DNA of 64,000 nt from Platanthera guangdongensis (lineage: Eukaryota > Streptophyta > Magnoliopsida > Asparagales > Orchidaceae). Numbering within the stretch: the first letter of the stretch is position 1; every line of letters begins with the position of its first letter. The stretch spans positions 109,897,808 through 109,961,807 of the forward strand of contig CM077162.1 in the NCBI GenBank assembly GCA_039583875.1, given 5' to 3'. Below the pieces are notes generated by a model. The model was not told the origin of the DNA. It ran no database searches and saw only the letters and a program-made list of their open reading frames with translations. The position numbers were made by a program, and so were the translations under genes. Shown piece after piece: positions 51,889 to 63,425 of this stretch.

Positions 51889-54152
51889 TGTAACGGCTTG
51901 ATTGTCCGCCACAATTAACAATATCCCTAATGGCATATCTAATCAAGAACAGCGGAAATATACATATGCATTTCATAACGAGTACGTATCTGAAACATCA
52001 GCTACATAACAGTCTATATACAAGTACAGAAAGGCAATAAAGCAGTAAATTTCTACCTGAGCTCTAATGACGACCGGTCGCTGTCTTTCCGGTTCCTAAA
52101 AAGTTAGAGAATACAACCGTTAGTCTTGTATAAGACTAAGTGAAAATTTACCTTTTTAATCTGCTGTACAGTAATAGTTTTATCAGGTGTAATTAAATAA
52201 GCTAATATATAACAGTCCATTTCATTCCTGACATAATTTAGAGCATGTTTTGTAATTCGACTTTCAGGCAAATCAATAGAAGCAACGAACAATAGTGTTT
52301 CAGTATAGGCTTAGGCTATAAGAAATCATAAACAGTAAATACATAAACAGTAAACAATAAACATCTGCCAGTCAAGCTATACGACAATATTCTTTATGCT
52401 TGTATTTCATATAGGAATTATTAAGGGTAATTCAATGAATTTTATATCAGTCTCAGTATTCCGTATTTCAGCCTTTGGGCCCGACCCCTTTGGGGTCATC
52501 AGTCTCCAGACCAGTACGTACAACACGCGTTTATACCTTTCGGCTCGACTGGCCTGGTAATTCAGTACACAACATCAGTATTCTTCATTTATATTACTCT
52601 TAATAGTTCCATGTGTCGACACATTAGATTATGTATGATGAGTTCTTTATTTTCATTTGTCCCCTCAGAATATTTTATTGCTTGATTGCCTCTCTATGAG
52701 GTCATTCATAGCATTCGCAACATATATAGTGATTGTATAAAGCAGTTTCATTATAGCAGTGAAATGTTTAGGTAAAGCATACATTAAAAAGAGAAATTCT
52801 CACCGCGGCTCGTTCCTTTTCCTTGCCCCGTCTTGAATAGACGTCGCGTCGACTTGGAGATGTCATCCTTCGCAATATCTGTACATATATAAGGCAACAA
52901 TATTTATTTCACGAGGTTGCATCCCACACAGCGACCCAACGCATTCAAGCCAACGCATGCAACATTTCATATAGCCAGTTACCCACACAAACAGTCCACA
53001 TGACAGCCCACAAAAACAGCCCACAAACACAGTCCAAACAGCCCACAAACACAGACCAAACAGCCCACAAACACAGTCCAAACATCCCACAAACACAGTC
53101 CAAAAACAGCAGCTATCCATGACACTAGCCGGCCAAACAGGCCAAAAACAGCAGCCATCATAAAACAGGCCAGATAAGACACAGAAAAAAACAACTAACC
53201 AGTCGGCCAACAGTCCAGAGAAGACAGCAAAACAACCAACCGGCCAATAGTCCAAAAACAGAAATTAAACTAGGGCACAACTCCAAAAACAGCAGCCCAC
53301 ATGGGTACAGCCGGCCACAACAACAACTAAACCCCTCAAGTAAAAGAAAAACATAAAAGAAAGCAAATACCTAGTTCCAAGAAACTTGAAAGTTCTCCCA
53401 CCAAGGCCAAGAAAGATCCAAAGTTCCCAGAGTAAGCTAAAGAAGAGGCGTTTAGAGCGTATACACGTAGAAGAGAAGAAAGGAGCAGAAGATTTCACCA
53501 TACCAGGCGACGGGAAGGAGAAAACCACCAAACCCTAGCTATCGGGTTTCGCCGGGCTGCAAAGAAGATGCGCGAATGCCGAATAGGAGCAGGGACTCGA
53601 AATATCATAAGAAAAAGCCACCGCTGAAGCCCTATATAGAAAGGCCGAACCGGTTAACCCAGCCACACAGCCAACCCAGCCCAAAAGCACCAACCAGCCA
53701 ACCCAGCTCAAAAGCACCAACCAGCCAACCAAGCTCAAAAGCATCAACCAGCCAACCCATTTATAACATTACCACATAAGATTAAACCCGCAGCACTAGC
53801 AAATCAAGCCAACCAGCCATACTTTTAAATTTACAACAAGTCATGCGACAATATTATGTGTCGTCCACATTATAAGAGCAACAAAACAAAATGTTATACA
53901 TACAACAATATTCAGTAACTCGCAACACATATCATAACATATTCATAGTAAGAACTCGTACGACGCCGAATCATAGCTCATGGCGACGCCGATTCACAGC
54001 TCATGGCGACGCCGATTCAATACTGCTTACCTCTCTTTTCATCATCGGGGACGTTACCTGTAATAAATTAAATTTCGTTACACATTATCATCTAAGTGAT
54101 TATTTACAGCAAACATGACATAATATTACATACCAAAAATGTGTGCGTCACA
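51889..54152 (-). repeat. 5' LTR of element IV (2,264 bp)
   Basis: It begins TGTAACGG and ends GCGTCACA; the last bases differ from the 3' LTR by one transition. A TATA box lies at 53632-53639. It has one 27-bp unit fewer than the 3' LTR and scattered substitutions. Confidence 0.92.
53632..53639 (-). promoter_or_regulatory. TATA box in 5' LTR of element IV
   Basis: CTATATAG in the minus direction; the presumed promoter of the element IV gag-pol transcript. Confidence 0.55.
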
Positions 54153-55089
54153 CTTCCAGCCCTGCCAGCTAGGTGAGAGCCTGACAGCGGGATCTGCTCG
54201 AGGCCCAAGGATGACACCGAGTGACTTCCAGCCCTGCCAGCTAGGTGAGAGCCTGACAGCGGGATCTGCTCGGGGTCCACTACCAATACCATCGAGTGAC
54301 TTCCAGCCCTGCCAGCTAGGTGAGAGCCTGACAGCGGGATCTGCTCGAGGCCCAAGGATGACACCGAGTGACTTCCAGCCCTGTCAGCTAGGTGAGAGCC
54401 TGACAGCAGGATCTGCTCGGGGTCCACTACCAATACCACCGAGTGACTTCCAGTCCTGCCAGCTAGGTGAGAGCCTGACAGCGGGATCTGCTCGAGGCCC
54501 AAGGATGACACCGAGTGACTTCCAGCCCTGCCAGCTAGGTGAGAGCCTGACAGCAGGATCTGCTCGGGGTCCACTACCAATACCATCGAGTGACTTCCAG
54601 CCCTGCCAGCTAGGTGAGAGCCTGACAGCGGGATCTGCTCGAGGCCCAAGGATGACACCGAGTGACTTCCAGCCCTGCCAGCTAGGTGAGAGCCTGACAG
54701 CGGGATCTGCTCGGGGTCCACTACCAATACCATCGAGTGACTTCCAGCCCTGCCAGCTAGGTGAGAGCCTGACAGCGGGATCTGCTCGAGGCCCAAGGAT
54801 GACACCGAGTGACTTCCAGCCCTGCCAGCAAGGTGAGAGCATGACAGCGGGATCTGCTCGGGGTCCACTACCAATACCATCGAGTGACTTCCAGTCCTGC
54901 CAGCTAGGTGAGAGCCTGACAGCGGGATCTGCTCGAGGTCCACTACCAATACCATCGAGTGACTTCCAGCCCTGCCAGCTATGTGAGAGCCTGACAGCGG
55001 GATCTGCTCGAGGCCCAAGGATGACACCGAGTGACTTTCAGCCCTGCCAGCTAGTTGAGAGCCTGACAGCGGGATCTGCTCGGGGTCCA
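54153..55089. repeat. 72/75-bp tandem array, right part
   Basis: Twelve full units and a partial one: A B A B A B A B A B B A, starting at 54153, 54225, 54300, 54372, 54447, 54519, 54594, 54666, 54741, 54813, 54888 and 54963. The strict A-B alternation makes a 147-bp dimer over the first ten units. The first five bases (CTTCC) are the right target-site duplication of element IV. Confidence 0.92.
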
Positions 55090-55177
55090 AACATATTCCA
55101 TTTCTTCATGCAAGCTAGTTGTGACAGTATTGAAGCGTTAAAGAATTTTATTAGAATCAAGGTATCGCTTACATGTT

Positions 55178-58100
55178 TCAGGGAAAAAAACGTTTTAAGT
55201 CGTCACCATTCCAGGTGAGACTCAGGGTCTCGCCCTCCACATTTTGGAGTCGATAACCTCCTGATTTTAAAGCCTCCTTTACAATAAATGATCCTTCCCA
55301 GCTGGGGTTGAGCTTCCCTACAGATGCCAACCTCCCTGCAGCATCCACCTTCTGTAGTACCAAGTCCCCTTCCACAAATTGTTTGACTCTGACATGCTTG
55401 TCAAAGTACTTGGCCATTCTCCATTTCACCTCTTCCTGTCGGATGGCGGAAAGGTCCCTTAGCTCTTCCACCATGTCAAGGGAGAGCCTCAACTCTTCCT
55501 CGTTCTCGGCTCGTCATTCTTCTCTGCCTTCCCCTGCTGCGACAACCCGAGGCGTTTGAATTTCAAATTCCACAGGGAGCACTGTCTCGCACCCATGGGA
55601 GAGCTTAAAGGGGGTCTCTCCTGTAGCTGTGTTAGGGGTGGTTCTTAGAGCCCAGAGAACCGCGGGAAGCTGCTCCACCCAGCTCCCCTTCAAATTCTCC
55701 ACTTTCTTCTTGAGGAGATTGACGATGATCTTGTTCGCGGCCTCCACCTGCCCGTTGCTCCTGGGGTGATGGACCGAGGCAAACCTGAGGTCGATCCCGA
55801 GCTGCCCGCAGAAACTGGTGAACTCAGCGCTGGCGAACTGGGGCCTGTTGTCTGTGACAATGGCCTGGGGCAGCCCATGGCGGCAGATTATCTCCCCCCA
55901 AACAAAGTTCCTGATAACCTGGGAGGTCACCTTGGTCAGCGTCTTCACTTCCAACCACTTGGAGAAGTAATCGATCATTACTAGGAGGAACCTCCTCTGC
56001 CCACTGGCCTGGGGGAATGGCCCAACCAAATGCATTCCCCAAATGGTGAAGGCCAGGGGGTCGTGATACTTTTGAGTCGCTGGGCCGGCTGTAGCTGGAG
56101 GGGGGTAAACAGCTGGCACTTATGCCACCTTCTTGTGAACTCCGTTGCATCATGGCCCAGGATGGGCCAGAAGTACCTCTGCCTGACAATTCTTCCTTCC
56201 AGGGTCCGACTCCCGGAGTGGCTCCCACACTCTCCGAAGTGGACTTCCTCCAAGATTCTTTGTACCTCCCCATCGGCCACGCAACGAGCCAACATCCCCG
56301 AGAGTGTCTTCCTGTACAGCTGCCCGTCCTGGAGGAGGTAGTACGCTGACTTGTGTCTTAGCTTCTTCTTATCTGCCCCCTCCGGATACTCTCCTGTGGA
56401 AAGGAAAGTTACAACTGGGTCCATCCATGAAGTCTGTTGATCTATCTCCATGAGCTCCCCCTCTTCGATGGAGGGGCGGAATAGGTCGGTGATGGTACCT
56501 CCCACCCGAGGGCCGTGCTTTGCGAGCTGATCGACCTGCTCATTTTCTTCCCGGGGCACGTGCTGGATGGAAATAGTTTGGAACATGCCGATGACCCCCT
56601 TTACCTTGGCTAAGTACATCCGCAGGGTAGGCTCTCTTGCTTCAAACTCCTCGTTGATCTGGGAAGCTAACACCATGGAGTCGGTAAGGACCTCCATGTC
56701 CAGCACCCCCAGCTCCCTGGCCAGGCGCAGCCCTGCTATCACGGCCTCATACTCGGCTGGATTGTTGGTGATGGGAAAGTGTAACACCACCGTCTACTCA
56801 ATTCTAATTCCTTGAGGGCTCTCCAAGATCACCCCCACTCCTAGGGAATGCCTCCCCGAGGCGCCATCCACCTTCACCTTCCAAGGAGTCGGACGAGTGA
56901 GCTCTTCCTCCGCCACCTCAATCACATAATCAGCCAAGAAGTCGGTCATTGCTTGAGCTTTGATCGAGAGGCGGGGGACAAAGGAAACGTCAAACTCACT
57001 CAACTCTACCGACCACTTGGCCAGCCTGCCTGAATGCTCCACCCCCTCAAAGATGTTGCGGAGGGGATGGTCAGTCACAACTCGAATTGAGTGTGCCTGG
57101 AAATAGGGCCGCAGCCTTCGGGCTGAGATAACCAGGGCGAAGGCCAACTTCTCCAAAATCGGGTACCGGAGCTCGGCCTTCCTCAGGACCTGACTCACAT
57201 AATATATGGGGAGCTGCTTCTTCCCCTCTTCTCGAACTAGGACGGAACTCAGGGCCTCTGCCCCGACCCCGAGGTACAAAAACATGTCCTCCCCTTCCTT
57301 GGGCCCTTGGAGCAGCGGAGCCTGGGTCAACTGCATCTTGAGGGCCTGGAACGCCTCCTCGCACTCCTTGGTCCATTCGAATCTTTGACCGCCCCTTAGT
57401 GTTTTGAAGAATGGGGAGCACTTCTCCCCTGCCCGGGAGAAAAACCTACTCAGACCTGCCAGCTTCCCTGTCAGCCGTTGGACCTCCTTAGTATTCCTTG
57501 GCGACCCCAGCTCCAGGATAGCCTTGACCTTATCAGGATTCGGCTCGACCCCTGCAGGGGTGAGAAGGTGTCCCAAGAACTTTCCCCTGCTAGCCCCGAA
57601 GACACATTTTAGGGGATTCAACCGCATCTTGTACTTGCGCAGGGTGGCAAAGGTCTCCTCTAGGTCTTGTAGATGGGATTCCACATCCTGACTCTTGATC
57701 ATAAGGTCATCCACATACACCTCCAGGTTCCTCCCCTTTTGCTCTTTGAAGACCCTATCCATCATCTTTTGATAGGTCGCCCCTGCGTTCTTCAGCCCGA
57801 AGGGCATCATCTTATAACAGTAGCATTCATCCTCAGTGATGAACGAGACATCCTTGATGTCCGGGGGGTGCATCCTGATTTAGTGATAACCTGAAAAAGC
57901 ATCTAAAAAACTCATTACAGAAAAACCAACGGCTGAGTCAAACAGCGCGTCGATCCGAGGCAAAGGATAACAGTCCTTAGGACAAGCTTTATTAAGTAAA
58001 GAAAAATCGATACACATTCGCCACCGGCCGTCTCCCTTTTTGACCATGACCACATTGGAGACCCAGCCGGGGTATTGGATCTCGGACACGAAGCCGGCCT

Positions 58101-60632
58101 TTAGGAGTTTCGCCACCTCCTCCCTAATAGGCTCCGCCAGCTTGTCCGCAGTGAACCTCTTCTTTTGCTGAATGGAGCGTGTTCCCGGGTCCAAGTTGAG
58201 GCGGTGGCAAGCCACATCGGCGTCAACCCCCGGCATCTCCGCGGCGCTCCATGCGAAGATGTCCACGTTCTTCTGGATGCACTCCAGCATTCTGCCATGG
58301 TCCTCCGGGGTCAGCCCTCCGCTGACGCGAACCTTCTCCACCCTGCCTCCCCGGGTGAGCACCTCCAACTCCACCACTTCCTCTGCAGCCTCCAACCTGG
58401 ACTGCTCCCCCCATCCTTCAGCATCTCTCTCCTCCGGAACGGGGACCTCCACCTCCACCTCTTCCTCCACGGCCACCACTTCGGCCATCTCCTCCTGGTC
58501 TCTTCCTGTTGTCTCCTCCTCTGCGCAGCTCTCCACCTCCAGCTCCTCACTGCCAGCTTCCTGCTCAGCCTCCTCCATCCTTCGCCCCATCTCCTCGGCT
58601 CCCTACTGCCAAGAGATGGAGTTCACGGCGGTGACATAGCATTCTCGCGCCACCTTGGGGTCCCCCCTGACCCTGACCTGAATCCCCTCAGCATTGAACT
58701 TCAAGCACTGATGGAATGATGAGGGGACGCAGCGGAAGGCGCTGATAAGGGGCCTCCCGAAGATGGCGTTGTAGCTGATGGGGGCATCCACAATGACGAA
58801 CCTGCAGTTCCTGGACTGCCCCCCCCCCCCAGGGTAACATGGAGGCCTACTCCTCCCTCCACTTCCTTCCTTTCCCCCGAGAATCCAAACAGGGGCCCAT
58901 CCGAGGCCAACACCCTCTTCGCCTCCACATTCATCGCGTCGAACGCCTTTTTGAAAACGACGTTGACGGAGCTTCTGTTGTCAACGAGGATCCGGGAGAC
59001 GGTAAAATTTTCGATGGCTGCCTTGATGACCAGCACATCACAGAACGGATCCTCGTGATCTGGCATGTCGCTTCTGGAGAAGGTGATCCTTTCTTCTGGG
59101 GGTGGGGTCTGGGATGTGGAGACAACGCTCCGACGATACATGGTGTGGAGGCTCGCCTTTCGGGAAGCCTCGACCCCCACCCCCCCCCCCACCCCCGTGG
59201 ATCACTCTGATCCCTCCTCGGGTACCAACGTCCACCCGGTCTTCGCAACGGTCCTCCTCTGCCCGAGGCAGGACCTCCTCGATCCTCACTTCCTGGCGCC
59301 CCTGCTGCTGTTGTTGCTGCTGCTCCCTGTTCCCTCTCATTTCAAGGAACTCTGGGCACGTGGTTGTGGGGTGCCCCTCCTCCTGATGGAAGTCGCAATA
59401 GGGCAACTCCACCTTAACTTCTCTCCTCCTTCTCCTTGCTACTCTCCTCCTCTCCCCCAAGACTATGGCCATAACCTCCTCTTGATCGGGGAGCCGGGAC
59501 CTCTGGGCCTGCCTCCAGCCCGGGGGGTGGAATTGATCTTGCCCCCCTTGGTAGCGATCCCTTCCTTGGTATCCTCTTTGTGGCCCCTGCCCTTGCCACT
59601 CAGGTCTCCAGCCCAGCCGACGGTCGGGCTCCTGACGCCCCCACCTCGGCTGCTGCTGTCTTTGCTCCCTCTGTCGGGGCTCTTCTCTCCTCTCCTCCTG
59701 TCCTCTTCCTCCTCTCGACTCCTTCTCCTCCTCCGTGGCCCACCAGGCCAGCTTCCGCGCAAACTCCGGGTTTGACGCCTCTCCGTCAACTTCTCTTGCC
59801 GCCCTCTCCATCAGCTCCTCGTAGGAGAGGAGGGGAACTCTCTTCAGCTCCATCCTGAAGAACCCCTGATGCAGGCCCAGGGTAAAGGCCATCATCAAAC
59901 TATGGTCTGGCATCTCCTGGACCTGAGTAACCTCCTCCTGGAACCGATCCACGTAGCTCATCAGGGTCTCATTCACCCCCTGCTTGATGTGGAACAGGGA
60001 TTCTGACTCCTTCTGCCTCCTCTTCGAGGTAGTGAACCTCAGCATGAACCCCCGGCGCAGGTCCTCGAAGCAGTAGATGGAGTTGGTTGGTAGCTGATGG
60101 AACCACTCCCTTGCCTTCTCCTTGAGGGTGATAGAGAAGAGTTGGCACTTGAACCCGTCCGACATCTGCCGGATGGAGACTACATCCTCGAACCATTGAA
60201 CATGCTGGACCGGATCTCCCTTCCCGGTGTAGTAGGACATCTTGGGTTCCCTGAACCCATCTGGAACTGGAGCTGAAGAGACCAACTCGCTGAAGGGGCT
60301 GCCTCCCCCTGCTGGGCGAGCTGGAGAATCTCGCGAGCCTAGCTCGCCGAAACGGCCTCGGCCTGCCGAGCCGGGGAAGAGCTCGCGCCCGGGGAGCTCG
60401 CACCCCCGGCCTTCGTCGGCCACTTCCTTTCCAGCTCGCCTGCCGGGGGCGTCCTCGCCCAAAGAGGGGGCGGCCGCGATCTGGACTGCTGGAGTCGAGC
60501 ACTCGGCCCGCGTGCCGAGTGCGAACTTGACGAGGTTCAGCACCTCATTCTTAAAATCTTCGAACATCCCCACCGTGGCGAGAGGCGGGGGGGCGGCGAG
60601 TCCGGCCTGTCAGATCCCTGTCCTCCCGTCAT
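55178..60632 (-). pseudogene. gag-pol: gag-pol pseudogene of element III
   Basis: Gag probably starts at ATG 60632-60630, with a frame change in a G run at 60587-60593, then is open to 59038: capsid domain (MSYYTGKGDPVQHVQWFEDV, KEKAREWFHQLP), an Arg/Glu/Gln-rich part and a CDFHQEEGHPTTTC knuckle. Frame changes follow in C runs at about 59181 and 58819. The protease active site reads LVDNRSSVN instead of DTG. Stops: TAG 58605-58603, TAA 57882-57880 (inside RT), TAG 56796-56794, TGA 55516-55514, with another shift near 56100. RT (YVDDLMIKS), two RNases H (VDGASG, NNPAEYEA), integrase (GECGSHSGSRTL, TDNRPQF with Gly to Arg, RSNGQVEAANK) are all recognisable. It is the most decayed pol in the window. 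Confidence 0.88.
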
Positions 60633-60666
60633 CGAACTCGCTAAAGCTTTTCTGCAATGACCACGC

Positions 60667-60684
60667 TCCACGCTCACCGCACCA
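60667..60684 (-). other. Primer-binding site region of element III
   Basis: The minus strand reads TGGTGCGGTGAGCGTGGA starting three bases inside the LTR. It begins TGG as expected, and similar sequences are common in plant Tat elements; I cannot name the tRNA with confidence. Confidence 0.6.
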
Positions 60685-60687
60685 AAA

Positions 60688-61474
60688 TGTTGAAACCGAT
60701 TTCTCGATCTCCTGTGGAGTTCACCCTTGGGGAAGGGGTGGTCTCGCGCCTACTTCACTCCTGCAAGCAAAACAACAAAGAAAACAAGGAAAGACCGATC
60801 TAAGGGCTCGGCGAGTAGGACCCACCACACACCCAAAAGATCTGAGAGCGCTTCCCCTCCTTAGCCAGAGGCCGAGCTAAGGTACCCTCAGAAAGCACCT
60901 GAAAACTGGATCATGAGAGCACAGGAAGCATGCCTTCTGGGGTACCCCTTGGGTCCTATTTATAGTTTTCAGAATCTGAACTGTCAATAACCAAACTGAT
61001 CTGACCTGAAATTACCAAAAAACCCTTGGTCGGGTCTGCCAACAGCCAAACTTCGCTGTTTTGAAGGGCTATGGGCAGACCCACGGGGGCAAAACAGTAA
61101 AAAGTACCTCATACATCCAGGCGAGCTGGGGAGCTTGATCACCTCGGCAGGTCCTGCTCGCCTGCTGTTGTCGAGCTCCGTTGCGAGGACGCGAGCTGGG
61201 ACGGGGAGCTCGCCCATCCTTTGGTCTCCATCAGTTGATCTAAGCTTGACGATTCTTGGACTAGCTCGGCGAATGTCGAGCTCGGGGCCGACAAATGTTG
61301 ATCTTCGTTCGACGAATGCCGATCTCTGGTCGACGAATGCTGATCTTCGTTCGACGAATGCCGAGCTCGGGCTCGGCTTCTCTACTGCCGAGCTCGCCCA
61401 CTATCTTCCGCCTGATCTGTCTGGTTCCTGACGAACTTGCTCGCCGGACACGGGGTTGTACAGATGGTGCAACA
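60688..61474 (-). repeat. 5' LTR of element III
   Basis: It starts TGTTGAAACC beside the primer-binding site and is taken to end at GGTGCAACA (61474), giving TGTTG/CAACA ends and 787 bp. No second LTR is available to confirm the right end. A minus-strand TATA box lies at 60964-60957. U3 holds short repeats with GTTCGACGAATGCCGA or GTCGACGAATGC (61290-61365) and many GAGCTCGCC/GGCGAGCT words. Confidence 0.62.
60957..60964 (-). promoter_or_regulatory. TATA box in LTR of element III
   Basis: TATAAATA on the minus strand, about 330 bp upstream of the proposed gag ATG. Confidence 0.6.
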
Positions 61475-62196
61475 GTTGGATGAGAAAGCGACAAAAATAG
61501 TGGAGGTGTGGGTAGCAGCGGAAGAGTCGAGGAAGGAGGGCTTTGATACCAAGTTTATTACGTGCCTGGATGGTGGTTTGTCGGATGTCAGCCGGAGGTG
61601 CGGAGGAGATGGGGATACAAGGGTTGTTAGCCCTAGAAATGGAGGAGGTGAGAGAGAGATTGAAGCCCTAGAAGGGAGGGGTGAGAAGAGAAGAGCTTGA
61701 GGGAGAGAAGAGAAAACTTGTTATAATTTCTTCCTTACATGACCCCAAGGGCCCTATATATATATATATATAAACGTCGATGGCATAACGTAATTAATAC
61801 AAACATAAAACAAATATTGAAAACACTTAAACGCTATGACGACTATGACTCAATACAACACGACTCGATATAGTGACTCGACTCAACATATAAATAATAA
61901 TAAAAATGCAAGATAACTGACGGAGGATCCGTAACAGTAATCTACGGATATAGGTAGTTGAGAGACATGTGGGACAGATATCTGATCAAGAAATTTTAAA
62001 GAAAAGAGAATAATGTCACCAAGATATAATTCATAATAATAATTATTATGAAGTACTTCGTGACGGCGCGCCACGACCGACGCATGTATATTCCCGCAGG
62101 AGGTGGTGACCCGCTGCCCGGACGAGCGATCGGAGTCAGTGGTCGCGTCCAGATGATCGTTTCCAGTCATTTTCATATTTTATGTTTTTAAATTTG
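61475..62196 (-). mobile_element. 5' fragment of another minus-strand LTR element
   Basis: The minus strand has TGGTATCAAAGC at 61551-61540, a one-base variant of the initiator tRNA-Met primer-binding site. Before it lies a leader rich in CTCTCTC and CCCTAGGGC-like words, and before that an (AT)n run in GGGCCCTATATATAT (about 61750-61772) that may serve as TATA box. This fits the LTR/leader of an element into whose 5' part element III inserted. LTR borders are not resolved. Confidence 0.4.
62030..62052. other. 11-bp perfect palindrome
   Basis: TTCATAATAAT, one base, ATTATTATGAA: a near-perfect AT-rich hairpin of 23 bases. No associated repeat was found. Confidence 0.7.
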
Positions 62197-62297
62197 AAGT
62201 GTATTTAGCCCCGATCGGACCAAAATAGTAAGAGTTGCCTGATCGGATGCTTTATTAGATTGTGTGTGCAATTAGCCGGCGGTTTTGATGCTAGGGT

Positions 62298-62305
62298 TAT
62301 AAAAG
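62298..62305 (+). promoter_or_regulatory. TATA box of the plus-strand element at the right edge
   Basis: TATAAAAG, followed by GGAGGCGCCG, in a suitable position within the presumed LTR. Confidence 0.5.
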
Positions 62306-63394
62306 GGAGGCGCCGATTCTGATGGAGGCGTCGTGAGTTTGGAATTTTCTCCAAACCGTCGGTCTGTGGAAAGGTGTGACGCCTTCCCCGCTTCTCCCGG
62401 TGCGACGCCGGCAACTTCCCCCTCCGCCTCCATAAGCCTCCGGTAATCCCCTCTGCCTCCTTACTCCCGGTGCCATTCCATCCTGACGGCTTTCCCCCTT
62501 CCCTGCGCCAATACATCCCGCCGGTTTCCTCCTCCCATCCGTTGATTGCTCTACCACAACCTAGTAAATTTCTATCGTGAACCCCCATCTTCCTGACGCC
62601 TACCTCCCAATTCTCCCCTCCGCATATATCTCTCCTGTTGAACCATTTTCCTTCAACAAACCTGTCCCCTATAAACATGCACCTACAACAATCTCCACAC
62701 CCATTCCCACCCCTTGTAGACCATCAAATCAAACCCCTTCTACACCACTGATTCTAACCACCTACAGCTCTCTCTCTGCCCGTGAGCCTCCCTCCCCCTT
62801 CCCCCTTCCTTGTCCCGTCTCCGCAAAGCCGGAGCCGTCGCCCCTCCCTCTCCCGTTAACCGCCACATTTACCTCAACCCCGACTCTACCTCTTTACTTC
62901 AAGTGCAGCCCACCCTTCCCCTCTTCTGTTAGCCGCAGCAAACCCTTCTTCTTCCGCCCGTCGTGGATCCACTTCAAATCAGCCCACCCTGACGTCGTCG
63001 TGCTCGTGGATGCCTTGGATGTCTTTTCACCTTCCCTCACCGCCGCCTGCACGCGTAAATTGTGGTAACAGTCATTTCTTTTTAGTTGTTTACCTTGACA
63101 CTTGTATTGTGGTCGTTGTATGTTTTATTGCTACTAGTATTGTTCACTGTATGATTTGCAGGGCGTATTTTGTGGTTGCTTAAAATATTTGCGCTTCGGT
63201 CTTTCTAAAATTAATAGTTGATTTCTTTTACTCAAATATTTGTGAACGCACGTGCCCTGTTAATTTACTATAATAATTAATAATTACTTGTTAGCAATTT
63301 TGGCGGACCACTTGTGCACTTGCATCACACGTCATTGCATATAGGAGTGCATTTAGCGAATCCACCCCGTGTGTGCCCTCCCACTGCACAAAAT

Positions 63395-63408
63395 TGGTAT
63401 CAGAGGAC
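63395..63408 (+). other. Primer-binding site (initiator tRNA-Met) of the right-edge element
   Basis: TGGTATCAGAGGAC directly after the LTR end CTGCACA and a few A residues; the first eleven bases match the complement of initiator tRNA-Met. Confidence 0.85.
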
Positions 63409-63425
63409 TAGGTTAGGGTCATTGC

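Larger units (their letters stand above)
44852..54152 (-). mobile_element. Element IV: complete Tekay-like chromovirus nested in element III
   Basis: The 9,301 bp have two LTRs (44852-47141 and 51889-54152), a primer-binding site for initiator tRNA-Met, gag-pol on the minus strand and a polypurine tract. It is flanked by the 5-bp duplication CTTCC (44847-44851 and 54153-54157). The LTRs are very similar, so the insertion is younger than element III. Gag-pol has four stops and one frameshift. Confidence 0.93.
42943..61474 (-). mobile_element. Element III: decayed Tat-lineage element, split by element IV
   Basis: On the minus strand: 5' LTR (61474-60688), gag-pol (60632-55178), a tandem array (55089-54153 and 44846-44262) and the tail of a plus-strand antisense gene (42943-43726). 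No 3' LTR is seen to the left, so that end is truncated. Element IV (44852-54152) sits in the array. The two array parts join cleanly at the target-site duplication. Confidence 0.82.

Noticed and set aside
59065..59775. 236-codon plus-strand ORF opposite gag of element III
   Set aside because: It is a shadow of the Arg/Glu/Gln-rich gag coding strand with low-complexity Leu/Pro/Ser composition.
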